From Cladophialophora immunda (Eukaryota > Ascomycota > Eurotiomycetes > Chaetothyriales > Herpotrichiellaceae): 64,000 bases of DNA. The stretch lies in assembly GCF_000835495.1 (NCBI RefSeq), contig NW_015622541.1, forward strand, positions 6,510,001-6,574,000. Direction: 5' to 3'. The notes beneath the pieces were generated by a model. The model saw only the letters and a list, made by a program, of their open reading frames with translations. It was not told the DNA's origin and did no database searches. Positions 54,363 through 64,000 of the stretch are shown in pieces (position 1 is the stretch's first letter; every line of letters starts with the position of its first letter). The position numbers and the translations under genes are program-made.

Positions 54363-54743
54363 CAAGATAGGCGTACGTCGGACCAAGGCAGTCTGGTCAG
54401 AGAGAATGCACGACACACAAAGTCATAGGCATTGATTGGATGAACTTCCTAGAGACCATGAGTATGTTCAGGGGCGACCAGAACGGAAAATATGCCTCGA
54501 CGTCATTGTTTACTTTCCACATCCGCTTCGGGACAAGCTAGGCGCGTGCTCTATTTTTACGCTCTTCGAGTCCATCTTTCCTCCCAGTCCCAGCAAATTG
54601 GGTCTTGACCATCAAAAGAGAGAACAGCATAAATTGAGCGTGAGCTCATCAAGCCTTGACCAATTGTAAAGCTGGGCTTCCTCTCGCAGTAGTGAAGGAA
54701 GATGGCGAACATCATAAGTGTAACTGCTATTCTAACCCGACCG
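54363..54743. other. Short intergenic region
   Basis: About 380 bases between two minus-strand genes. It should contain the 3' UTR of the MDR gene and the promoter of the large protein. No other feature is seen. Confidence 0.5.
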
Positions 54744-55856
54744 CTACTCGTCGACACCGTGTTCAACCTGGTACACGAGCTTCTTGCCCTTGGACTGACC
54801 ACCTCTAAGCCTGTTTAGGCCCTCGGACACGCCGTCAAGGCCTCCGGGAATGATTTCGTACGGATGACCAGAGTACTTTCCCTGTCTCAGAACGTCTTCA
54901 AGCCAGACGAAGAATTTCCTGGCGAAGTCAACATCTCCGCGTGCATCCTCTGCCGAAGGTTGCTTGGGCATTCCGTGTCTGTAGGAACCTTCATGCCCTG
55001 TACCAACAAAGGTGTAGAGTATCTTTACGTCCTTTGAAATGGCTTCCTCGTCGTACCTTTTGGCGCCAGAGAAGACACTGAGCGTTCCCCGGTGAAGCAT
55101 CTGACTGACATGGACCCAGCTTTCGTCATTATTAAACGCATCAAGCCCGTTTTCCAATGTCAATTTTTGTTCCTCTGCGACTTGTCTGACCTGCTCTTTT
55201 ATCGTTTGCACCCCTGCTCGATAATCGAGAAACACATCGCGAGGAAGATCGAGCAGACCCTTGAGGTAATCGCTACTTGCTCCGCCGATCGCAACGATCG
55301 GCGTAACGCCAGCGAGTTTTGCAAGCTTGATAGCGTAAGTGCCGAGGGATGTGGAGGCGGCATACACCAGGAATGGCCTCTGGTTTTTGATCTCTGCATT
55401 CGGATCCCAGGGAGCGGCAAAGCCTTGTCTTCGAAACAATGTCAAAGCGGCTGTTAGACTGACAAGCGGGATAGTACTGGCTTCTTCAAAGCTCATGGTC
55501 TCTGGAACGTGGAAAGCGGTATGTTCTGGGGCAATGGCGTATTGAGCATACGCTCCGTACGGCTTCCCCATCGGATGGAAAGCAGCAACCCGATCCCCGG
55601 GTCGAAATCTGGATACGTTTGAGCCAGTGGCCACGATAACGCCAGCCAGGTCATCTCCGGAATTGAGCGACACGCCCGTGGCAGCAATATGCAGCCAATC
55701 TTTTGGATTTGAAGCGACAGCATATACTTTGATCAACACTTCATTGGGCAGCAGGGATGTTGGCAATGGGATGGTGGAGATAGTAGTGGTTATCGGGTCA
55801 GTGGGATGCACTGCTGCTGAAAGTGTGACCGGGGGGAGCTTTGTTGTCGATGTCAT
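54744..55856 (-). CDS. MDR-superfamily oxidoreductase (quinone reductase / trans-enoyl reductase-like)
   Basis: A single exon of 370 residues from ATG 55854-55856. The GroES-like half contains LPNEVLIKVYAVASNPKDWLH, GDDLAGVIVATGSNVSRFRP and GDRVAAFHPMGKPYGAYAQY. There is no zinc-binding Cys/His set, so this is the zinc-free quinone-reductase branch. The nucleotide-binding half has FLVYAASTSLGTYAIKLAKLAG, with the GxxSxLGxxAIK-type turn, and PIVAIGG. Fungal members such as ToxD-like and trans-acting enoyl reductases share this pattern and NADPH use. No polyketide synthase is nearby, so a biosynthetic-partner role is not supported here. It is most likely a cytosolic reductase of unknown substrate. 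Confidence 0.88.
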   Translation of the reverse strand: MTSTTKLPPVTLSAAVHPTDPITTTISTIPLPTSLLPNEVLIKVYAVASNPKDWLHIAATGVSLNSGDDLAGVIVATGSNVSRFRPGDRVAAFHPMGKPYGAYAQYAIAPEHTAFHVPETMSFEEASTIPLVSLTAALTLFRRQGFAAPWDPNAEIKNQRPFLVYAASTSLGTYAIKLAKLAGVTPIVAIGGASSDYLKGLLDLPRDVFLDYRAGVQTIKEQVRQVAEEQKLTLENGLDAFNNDESWVHVSQMLHRGTLSVFSGAKRYDEEAISKDVKILYTFVGTGHEGSYRHGMPKQPSAEDARGDVDFARKFFVWLEDVLRQGKYSGHPYEIIPGGLDGVSEGLNRLRGGQSKGKKLVYQVEHGVDE

Positions 55857-56848
55857 GTTGAGTGATGGATGTTCTTGGGGCGCTAGGGAAAGATGTGATG
55901 ATAGTGAATGTATTTGATGCTCATTTCACCAACAGTATCCCCAGGTTCATATAACCCATCCGCTTACCAGGCTGGCTGCGAACATGAGTCGTACGAATAT
56001 GCATTGACAGCGCAGGCTCAGTGAGATCACCAACCGCCGACAAAGCTCTCCTGCATAAGTCGGAGAGACTTCCCAATCAAGGGCCACAATGCTCAAGATA
56101 TGCTATTCGGATGCATTGCATACCTTGGATGATTCAGCTTGTACGGCATGGTTCAGACCTACCGTGTCATCCAGTCTCAGGCATGGTTGAACAAAAGCAC
56201 GAACTGGGGTTATTGTTTCGCTGGGGCTGACAAAGCTTGGTGACATTTTGAACGCCACTTAATAGGCCAAGACCAGTGAGAGCCACAGTACCGTCTCTCC
56301 ACAGATCAATCCTTCTGCTCAAATTTGCTGGGACTAGTCATGAGAGACTCAAGGAGTGGTGTTGAATCAAAAGCAAGGCTTTGAACATCAGAAGACTTTA
56401 CCTGTATGACACGGATACGTGAGGAAGAACAGCTCTCCATAGCGATGTTCAGGGTGGACTGTTGTGGGAAGGAGGATTCAGATGGTACACTCGTACAAGA
56501 TGCATGTGCACTAGGTTTACAAGATGAAGACCAAGGGAAATCGGGGTGTGGATGGAGTAGATCTTACATATATACTAGGTCCCTAACCTATATCTAGGAA
56601 AAATATAGGGAAGGATAGGCACGACCTAGAAAGACGCCTACAAGTAGGTATTCTCTTTTCTCACAGGAAGCGGAACATGCTCCGCCATGGATCTGGCATC
56701 TCAGCGCTGTTTGCAGTTTTGTGGGACGCTGCTTTCATAATCCACGTCCCTGTCCGGAGTATCATTCTTGCTCTTCTGCTCTGCTTGGATCCTTAATATG
56801 GGGCAATATAATATCCACCATAAAGGCATCAAAGGGGGCTGCTTCTCA

Positions 56849-56856
56849 TGACGTCA
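56849..56856. promoter_or_regulatory. Perfect CRE palindrome in the MDR/MFS divergent promoter
   Basis: TGACGTCA, followed 15 bases later by a half site ACGTCA (56871-56876). Distance to the MFS ATG is about 1.1 kb and to the MDR ATG about 1.0 kb. It could bind ATF/CREB-type factors; function is inference. Confidence 0.45.
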
Positions 56857-57797
56857 ACTCAACATCCACCACGTCAACGGGCATTCACGGGACAAGACGG
56901 TCCTCCGTATCCTATACCAAGTCTTCTCATCGCTATTCTTTCCACCCTGCTTGCGCAAGCCGTAGATGTCCCATCGATAGACTAGCGCAGCCTATTGCTG
57001 GTAAGTGGTGGATCCTCTTCCTCACCTTCCTTCCACGGCCCCTCCGCCGCCGGAGCCACGGTGCCCTTTCACCCTCCGCCCGCTCTCAATTTTCTTTCCT
57101 TTCTGCTCCCTTTTACTGGTACGGAGAACACGTCTCTGTCTGTGTCGACCGATATCGCCGAACCGAGTGGGAAGGAGAGGCAAAGCCGGGACCACCCTCT
57201 GCCACTTAGAACCCCTGCCCTGCAAATAATTCGGTTACCTAAGACCTCGTTCTGCTCGTCGTACTTCCCGGTTGCGAATCGGGGATCTAGGATCTCGGAC
57301 CCAGTACGAGATCAACTACGTACTTTGTACTTTCCACCTCACTGATTAGGTACTATTCGAAACCATGCAAAGGGCTTTGACGGTGAACAACAACCAAGTC
57401 TTCGCAACGGCTTCGAACTCCGCTCCGGATCTGCGCGGCTGAGATCGCAACCAGCCAACCAGCCAGACTGTGAGCGGACCAGCGAGCGAAAACCGGCTAG
57501 GTCTCGTGTTGGGATATGGGTCGCGCTTTCTGTATAAAGTCGATCCACGGCGGGTGTGGGCGCTGGCTGGGTCCATGAATCCGAGAGAGGAGTAGTAGAC
57601 ATGTGCTCTTCTTCCTCGATTGTTTAATACATTTACATTTTGTCTTTCTTCCCTTCCAGAATTCTATATCATTTGACAATATACTATTCAGGGCTCGGGG
57701 ACGCGGACTGCGAAATCTTTAGCAACTCGAGACGGTATCTATTGTCCCCATTTTTTGCACACTTTTTTTTCCCCCCCTTTGGAGACCAGAGCCCCGA

Positions 57798-57804
57798 TAT
57801 AAAA
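57798..57804 (+). promoter_or_regulatory. TATA box for the MFS transporter gene
   Basis: TATAAAA lies 174 bases before ATG 57978, downstream of a long T/C run, a typical fungal core-promoter arrangement. Confidence 0.5.
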
Positions 57805-57977
57805 CGTCATTTTGCCGTCACGCCAATCAGACAAATCAAAACCCTCGATCCACCATCTCTATTCTCTTTTGTCATAGATAAATAGTCCACATCCGTGTGG
57901 CGTGTCGACCTCACAGAATTGGGGGGCTTTCTCAGACAAGGCTCTGAAAGGGGAGAGAACCAGTCGGGTTAGCTGAT

Positions 57978-59945
57978 ATGGCTGAGGATCACTCTCAACG
58001 CAACTGGCGGGCGACAGCAGACGACGCGCAACAGAGCAGCGGTGGAATCAACAGCGGTGGAATAGGTTCGCACAGCGACGACAGCGACCGGCTCGAACAA
58101 CCAGTACAAGAAAAGGAGGCTGAAATACCCATATCTCAATATTTCGATCCCAATTCAAGCCACGGGCAGAAGGAAATGGGAGCCAACCCCGAAGGCGGGC
58201 CGTCGAGGACGGACTCAGCCTTGACCAGGCACGACACCGTCACGACCAGCAGAACCATCACTCTTGACCGCCAGCCCAGCCTGACCAACACGGTGTCGCG
58301 AGTGCCCACGGCGACGAAACCGCCGACCTTCTCCACGGCGCACGAGATCCTCTTCATCGCCGTCATCAGCTCGGCACAGCTCCTGACCCAGTCAGCGCTG
58401 GCGCAGTCCATCGCCCCCTTGCACGTCATCGGCCGCACCTTCAACACCACCAACCCAGGCCAACTGTCGTGGCTCGCGGCCGGCTACTCCCTGACCGTGG
58501 GGACGTTCATCCTCCCCGCGGGCAGATGGGGGGACCTGTACGGACACAAGCGGCTCTTCATCGGCGGCTACTTCTGGTTCGCCGTGTGGTCTATGGTCGC
58601 CGGCTTCGCGGCCTTCTCGCGCTCCCTGATTTTCTTCGCCTTCTGTCGCGGCATGCAAGGCATCGGCCCCGCCATCTTGCTCCCTAACGGCATCGCCGTG
58701 CTGGCCCGCACGTATCCGCCCGGGAAAAAGAAGAACATGGTGCTCAGCATCTTCGGCGCCACCGCGCCCGTGGGCTTCGTCGTCGGCGCCGTCTTCTCGG
58801 GCATCTTCGCTCAGTTCGTCTGGTGGCCCTGGGCATACTGGGTCTTGGCCATGGTGCTGGCCCTGCTCGGGGTCTTGGTCATCTTCGTCGTCCCTGCCAT
58901 GCCGGTCGCGGGGCCGTCGGCGACTTTCCACGAGCTGGACGCCACCGGCACCGTGCTCGGGGTGCTGGGTCTGATTTTCTTCAACTTTGCCTGGAACGAA
59001 GGTCCCGCGGCTGGATGGGGCAAGGTTTATGTTTATGTCCTGCTGATCGTCGGCGTGGTGTTGCTGGTCGCTTTCTTCTGGTTTGAGAAGAAGAGGGCCA
59101 CGTTCCCGTTGCTGCCCATGTCGTCGTTCACAATGGACACAAATCTTGTTTTCGGATGCGAAGCACTGGGTTGGAGTTCGTTTGGGGTCTGGGTATTCTA
59201 TCTATGGTTAGTTCTCGCTCCGGGAATGTCTGCCCTCGTTGTGTGCTCTGCTAACGAATCTCTCAGGCAATTTCTGGAGCTCGAAAGGGGTCAATCCATT
59301 CTGCTCTCAGCTGCCCAGCTCGTTCCAACGGCATTGTCCGGATGCATGGCAGCGATAACCACCGGGCTTTTGATCGCCAAAATGCAGCCGGGATGGATCA
59401 TGCTCATCAGCATCAGTGCGTTCTTGACCGGAATGATCCTGCTTGCCACAATGCCGGTGCACCAGACCTACTGTAAGTTGCTTTCCCCAGAAGCAGTGTC
59501 TCCGACTGCCATAGGAGCTGTTCCTCCCCACCAAAATGGTCCTGTCCACTGCGGATGCAGCTCGTTGCTGACAAGATAATACCCAGGGGCGCAAACTTTC
59601 GTAGCGACCGTCATCACTCCCTGGGGCATGGATATGTCGTTCCCGTCCGGAAATATTGTGCTGTCTGACCATATGCCGCCCGAGCACCAAGGACTGGCGG
59701 CATCCCTTATCAACACGGTCATCAATTATAGTATTTCAATCGGCTTGGGCATGGCGGGCACTGTTGAAGTAAATGTGAACTCCGGCGGCCGTAACCAGCT
59801 GCAAGGCTATCGTGGAGCTTGGTATCTGGCAATTGGATTTGACGGACTGGGCATCTTGTGCGCCATATGTCTGATTCTTTCTTGGAGAGCGCGGGTCAAG
59901 GGTAAACAAAAGGTCAACAATCAGAAGGAGGTGGACTTGGCGTAA
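57978..59945 (+). CDS. Major facilitator transporter, ATR1-like (DHA2-type drug/H+ antiporter)
   Basis: Three exons: 57978-59206, 59267-59472 and 59587-59945, giving 597 residues. Introns are 59207-59266 (GTTAGT...CTCAG, branch GCTAAC) and 59473-59586 (GTAAGT...CCCAG). A long hydrophilic N-terminus (about 110 residues, Ser/Gly/Asp-rich) precedes helix 1 (HEILFIAVISSAQLLTQSAL). The MFS motif A region is FILPAGRWGDLYGHKRLFIGG, and GMQGIGPAILLPNGIAVLAR and GATAPVGFVVGAVFSGIF (motif C type) follow. Later blocks include FVATVITPWGMDMSFPSGNI and HQGLAASLINTVINYSISIGLG. Such Atr1/Atr2-like 14-helix antiporters export toxic compounds such as aminotriazole or borate at the plasma membrane. Intron 1 is 60 bp and stop-free. 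Confidence 0.9.
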
Positions 59946-60363
59946 TCTAGTGTTTTCAATTGTTTAGCTGTCAACAGCTCCATCCAAGTCCTTGGTCAGC
60001 TGCAACTTGGTCCAGTTCCGTCATACCGTCACCAGGACGGAGATATTTTAGGGAAGACCTTGTCTTTCAAATATTCCAGAAGGGTGGTGTTTTGGTCAGA
60101 ACCCTTGTACCAGCACCGAACCTGGACTGTGACCTTCTGTGGGAACTGCCACGTCCACGTTCCAAACGAGTGAGGGAGGTGTAGGTCCATTCATCTCCAA
60201 TTCCTCCGTGCGTTGACTGGTGAATGTGGATATTCCAGGAAGCACTTTGTTCTGCTGCTTTCAGACCAGACTCGGACTGAGGGCGAGCACATCACTTTGG
60301 CTAGACTTGTGCCATAGACAGCTTGCGATGTTCCAGCAAGTATAGTCTTCAACCTGACGATAT
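59946..60363. other. Convergent intergenic region
   Basis: About 420 bases between converging genes, presumably 3' UTRs. No feature is seen. Confidence 0.5.
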
Positions 60364-61004
60364 TCATTCCGAATCTGAAGGCGGCCCAGCGTCTCCATCG
60401 TCCGCCTCATCCGGGTGGACATCTGCGTTCTGGAGACCTTCGTTCAGAACATATTCCTCCTTGATGAGTATGCCACGCAGCTCTTCTGTTCTGGGTGTGC
60501 AAATCTCAGCAGGTTTTCTGCCATGTTTGTCTTTGACTCTAGGATCACCTCCGGCGTCGATCAACATTTTTGCCATTGCCTGTCCAAGTTCAACTTCTCG
60601 CTCGTTGGCGTACTTGACTGCGCAATGAATGGGTGTCTCTTTTTCTCGCCGATTTAAGGGATCGCATTCGAGGAATTCAATGTTGAGTAACTCGTCCATA
60701 ACGTCATCTGAAATGGTGTCAATCTATTGCCATGCGACACATAGTCCTGTGAACGTACAAGCTCCATAACTTGCGCATACGTGTAAAAGGTGATTTCCCA
60801 TAGTGTCTGTGGTGGAGTTGAAGAAATCTGCTACCTGTTCCTTGCTTTTGTCCTTCATGTCATTGAGCACTTCGTGAAACAGTTCGAGATTGTCTCTCCG
60901 ACATGCTTCGAGTATCTGTTCTTTGGGAGACGCTCCCTGCCAAGTTTGTCAATGGGGAGGGCGGAGCGCAGGGACAACCTGCTCACATCGACATGCTCAG
61001 CCAT
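60364..61004 (-). CDS. Ankyrin-repeat protein, Yar1-like
   Basis: Three exons: 61004-60987, 60936-60759 and 60707-60364, totalling 180 codons (179 residues). Introns are 60937-60986 (GTGAGC...GGCAG) and 60708-60758 (GTACGT...TTCAG). The spliced start is MAEHVDGASPKEQILEACRR, then DNLELFHEVLNDMKDK. Ankyrin units are TTDTMGNHLLHVCASYGAYD, then NRREKETPIHCAVKYANERE and DAGGDPRVKDKHGRKPAEI. An acidic tail (PDEADDGDAGPPSDSE) ends the protein. Length, two to three ankyrin units and the acidic tail fit yeast Yar1, the chaperone of ribosomal protein Rps3; the ortholog call is inference, the ankyrin call is direct. The first exon is only 18 nt, and without splicing the N-terminus would not connect. 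Confidence 0.85.
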
Positions 61005-61468
61005 GATGGCTGTCTGGAAATCTGCGCAGACGCTGTAGTACACGAAGACACGACTGGTTTGCGCAGAACCAGGTAGGGACACGGGTACTGGTTAGCTGCC
61101 TACAGTCGAACTCGACGCGGAAGGGGACGGGGAGGGTGGATGGTAGCAGGCGTGGTGATCGCTGTGAAGGGAGCAAAAGATTGACAGGACAGAAGGAGTG
61201 GAACAGGTGCAGAGACTGAGGGAGGTCTATATGGTGAATTGCAGTGGACAAAGGGGCTTCTCAAACACTCGATCCAGGCATCCCGCCAACCCCTCGACAC
61301 AAGTCGGCGCCTCGTGAAGCAAAATTGCCGAGTGCCCCTCGCCCTCCGCTTTCATTTTTGCTGTGTTTGCAAGTTTTGTCAACTCGAACGTGCCCTCCCA
61401 GTGTCTATGATTTCCTCAGGAACAATCACCGCACTTTGACGGTTAACGAGTGTTGAGGCTTTTGAGCC
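61005..61468. other. Shared divergent promoter of the Yar1-like and RPC11 genes
   Basis: About 465 bases between two divergent starts, both for genes linked to ribosome or Pol III function. No perfect consensus motif was spotted. Confidence 0.5.
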
Positions 61469-61993
61469 ATGGCTCCTACGTGTAAGCAATCGCTCCCTAT
61501 CCCTGGAATTCGAATGTTAACAGAGCTAAAACCCAGTCTGCCCATACTGCTGCAACTGCCTCACACTCGCACGGGCACCAGGAAATGACAAATTTCCACA
61601 TGGTCGCAACGCGTTTGCTTGTAGGACATGCCCTTACCTGTTCATCGTCGACCGGCAGTACTTCGACCCCACATGGATGAAGAAGAAAGAGAAGGACGAT
61701 ATCCTCGGAGAAGAGCAGTCTGATCTGCCAGTCAACGAAGGTACTATATGCTCACATTCAAAGAGGGAAAGAGAAGCATGTTACTCACATTGTTCACCTC
61801 CTAGTTCCCGGAGGATGCCCGAACGAGGAATGCGACTCCAAGAAGGCCTACTTTTATCAGTTGCAGACACGAAGTGCAGACGAACCACCGACCTCTTTCT
61901 TCAAGGTACGGTGTGATGTGGTCCCAAGCCCCTTGTTCGGATACTAACGGTGCGCAGTGTATTGAATGCGGAAAACAGTGGAGAGAATACTGA
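61469..61993 (+). CDS. RPC11: RNA polymerase III subunit RPC10/C11 (RPC11)
   Basis: Four exons: 61469-61481, 61537-61740, 61805-61905 and 61958-61993, giving 117 residues. The N-terminal zinc ribbon is FCPYCCNCLTLARAPG...FACRTCPYLF. The linker contains KKKEKDDILGEEQ, with the family DDVLGG-like block. The C-terminal TFIIS-like ribbon is CPNEECDSKKAYFYQLQTRS, then ADEPPTSFFK and CIECGKQWREY. The QLQTRSADEP hairpin carries the acidic Asp-Glu pair needed for transcript cleavage. C11 supports RNA cleavage, termination and reinitiation by Pol III. Introns are 55, 64 and 52 bp, the last with a TACTAAC branch. The first exon contributes only four codons plus one base. Confidence 0.94.
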
Positions 61994-63375
61994 TACATCA
62001 TACAATATCAATTGTCTCCTCAAAAACAGACTGCGTTTAATCTTCCCGCTCGGATGTCAAGTGCAGGGAAACTGGCCCAACCGAGTCCCCTTGGTGAACA
62101 GGAGGAAGCAATGGACTAGGTCAAGGGTACACTTGGTCGCCTGGCAGAAAATTGCCTTGAACACGGCTGGTTTTTCGGTCAAGGGAGCCTCTGCAGCAAA
62201 GAGCGAGAAAAGCTCGCACACATATCAACGCTATAGCCAACTTGAGGGGCGAATGGTTGGAGTCAAAAGTCGCGCATCGCTGTCGTGACCGACTGCCGCC
62301 TTGACCTACGCTCTGCAACGGCTAACAGCTTGATATCAGAGCGGATGATGCTCTGATCTGCGAATGACTGGACAGCGACTAGCATGGAAAGCAAAGGCAT
62401 TCGGGCATAACTTCTAGAGGCCGCCAGAAAAGCATGGAGCATACAGGGGAGCGCAAATCGCAGGATGAGTCAGTGCTATTGATACCGCACAGGAGTCGCT
62501 GGTGCCATGGGTGCACATAAGTCTTTGGACCCAAGTCAGATGGAGTTGATGACCGTTAACTCCGTGAGAAGGCGAGCTATCGAAGTCAAAAGAACTCAGC
62601 CGTCACAAAGAGAAAAGCTTGGATGCTGAAAATTTGCCGGAAGACGATCGTTCTGGAGAGTCTCTGGTGACTTTGATGGCAAACTCATCTCGAACTTGGT
62701 AGCTGGTGGGTAAATAGCAGAGTGGTTGCCACAGATATGGCAGCCTCGGGGAGAATTTTTGAACAGATTGTCGTATTCCAATTGGCTGGAGCTGGTATGA
62801 GGCGACACTGGCACCAGTGGCAGCCTGCAGGATCTCCCCTAGTCGCTAGCACATGCCGAAGCTTTCTGATTTCCTTCGCCAATCATGGGAGATGCAGCCA
62901 GTGGGCTGACGGAGAAAGAGCATGGTGAGGAGCCCGAAGAGCCTAAGAGCCTGCGAGCCTGAGATGAGGAATGGCAGTTCGCGCAGTAGTGGGGCTTGGG
63001 CCGCAAAATGCTGTGCTGAGGGTCGCAGGAGGGTGAACAGACCTGAAGGGTGAGTGACGGCGAGACGGTTCAGCGCGGGTTTTTTGAGTCACTGCCACTT
63101 GGATGGCTTGAATGGCTCACAACGCCAAGCCCAGTCCCTCGCCCGCCAGCCTACAAAATCTTCCGCACACTCTCGCCGACTTTGATTCTCTCCCTTCTTC
63201 GTCGCTCAGTGAGTTCTTCACCCTGCCCCTACACTTTCCATCACCCAGGACTAATCAGTCGACAGCACCTCTACGCAAGCCGTGGTACCTGAGCATTCGC
63301 ATCGAAATCTTCTAGTATCTGCCACAGAACTACAAGACTTCATTCAAACCATCGCAAAACCTCCAATCCGTCACC
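61994..63375. other. Intergenic region and TEF1 promoter
   Basis: About 1.4 kb without a supportable gene. The last 300 bases hold a Gcn4/CPC1 site, C/T-rich tracts and a leader in which a GTGAGT at 63208 and several CAG acceptors could form a 5' UTR intron. The latter is inference. Confidence 0.45.
63085..63091 (+). promoter_or_regulatory. Perfect Gcn4/CPC1-type site upstream of TEF1
   Basis: TGAGTCA is the palindrome-equivalent Gcn4/CPC1 consensus, 285 bases upstream of the TEF1 ATG. A T-run precedes it directly. Confidence 0.5.

Positions 63376-64000
<625 letters not shown>

Larger units (their letters stand above)
55857..57977. other. Long divergent promoter region of the MDR and MFS genes
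   Basis: About 2.1 kb without a supportable gene. TAGGT/CTAGG words and AT-rich sequence lie at 56565-56660. A CRE palindrome is at 56849-56856 with a second ACGTCA at 56871. C/T runs at 57010-57110 and 57740-57780, and TATAAAA at 57798-57804, precede the MFS gene. The frames at 56721-57345 are compositional. Confidence 0.5.

Noticed and set aside
56721..57345. Plus-strand frames of 116-162 codons in the MDR/MFS promoter
   Set aside because: Ser/Pro/Arg-rich translations of C/T-rich leader-like DNA; no support.

Overview
The window is nuclear DNA of a filamentous ascomycete. Most genes carry short introns of about 45-110 bp with GTRNGT donors and CTAAC/CTGAC branch sites, and the recognisable proteins include Pezizomycotina markers (a GRG-1/CCG-1 homologue, a SomA-type LisH factor, PalA, 2-isopropylmalate synthase, EF-1alpha). 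The placement in Eurotiomycetes, perhaps Chaetothyriales, is inference only; the EF-1alpha introns at the right edge span the usual barcode and could settle it. No tRNA, rRNA, CRISPR array, transposon or secondary-metabolite core gene was recognised.

I support 29 protein genes, two cut by the window edges. Left part (1-16.2 kb): a methyltransferase tail, a SET-domain protein with a signal-like N-terminus, an orphan, a secreted phytase-like protein, the GRG-1/CCG-1 homologue, a two-TM protein, a conserved fungal protein, then the divergent pair U5 snRNP 40K / Bet3. Middle (17.5-30.7 kb): plus-strand genes for SomA, an unnamed fungal protein, LEU4, mitochondrial glycerol-3-phosphate dehydrogenase and a neutral amino-acid permease.

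Accessory block (32.2-42.5 kb): a GC-rich FAD monooxygenase, two paralogous fungal transcription-factor genes with identical intron phases, a bZIP gene lying between them, and two small poorly known genes. This is the best candidate for a local regulatory unit in the window. Right part (42.8-64 kb): PalA diverging from a class II aldolase, a ferric-reductase-like protein, an unrecognised 774-residue protein, a quinone-oxidoreductase-like MDR, an ATR1-like MFS transporter, a Yar1-like ankyrin protein, RPC11 and the 5' end of TEF1.

Exon structures were assembled by hand from splice signals, with codon phase and total length checked. Notable features are a 9-nt internal microexon in BET3, very short first exons in six genes, several introns that are multiples of three and stop-free, perfect Gcn4/CPC1 sites upstream of LEU4 and TEF1, perfect CRE palindromes upstream of palA and the MFS gene, and a dense GRG-1 promoter. 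I see no clearly new multi-gene system; most of the window is ordinary conserved fungal sequence.
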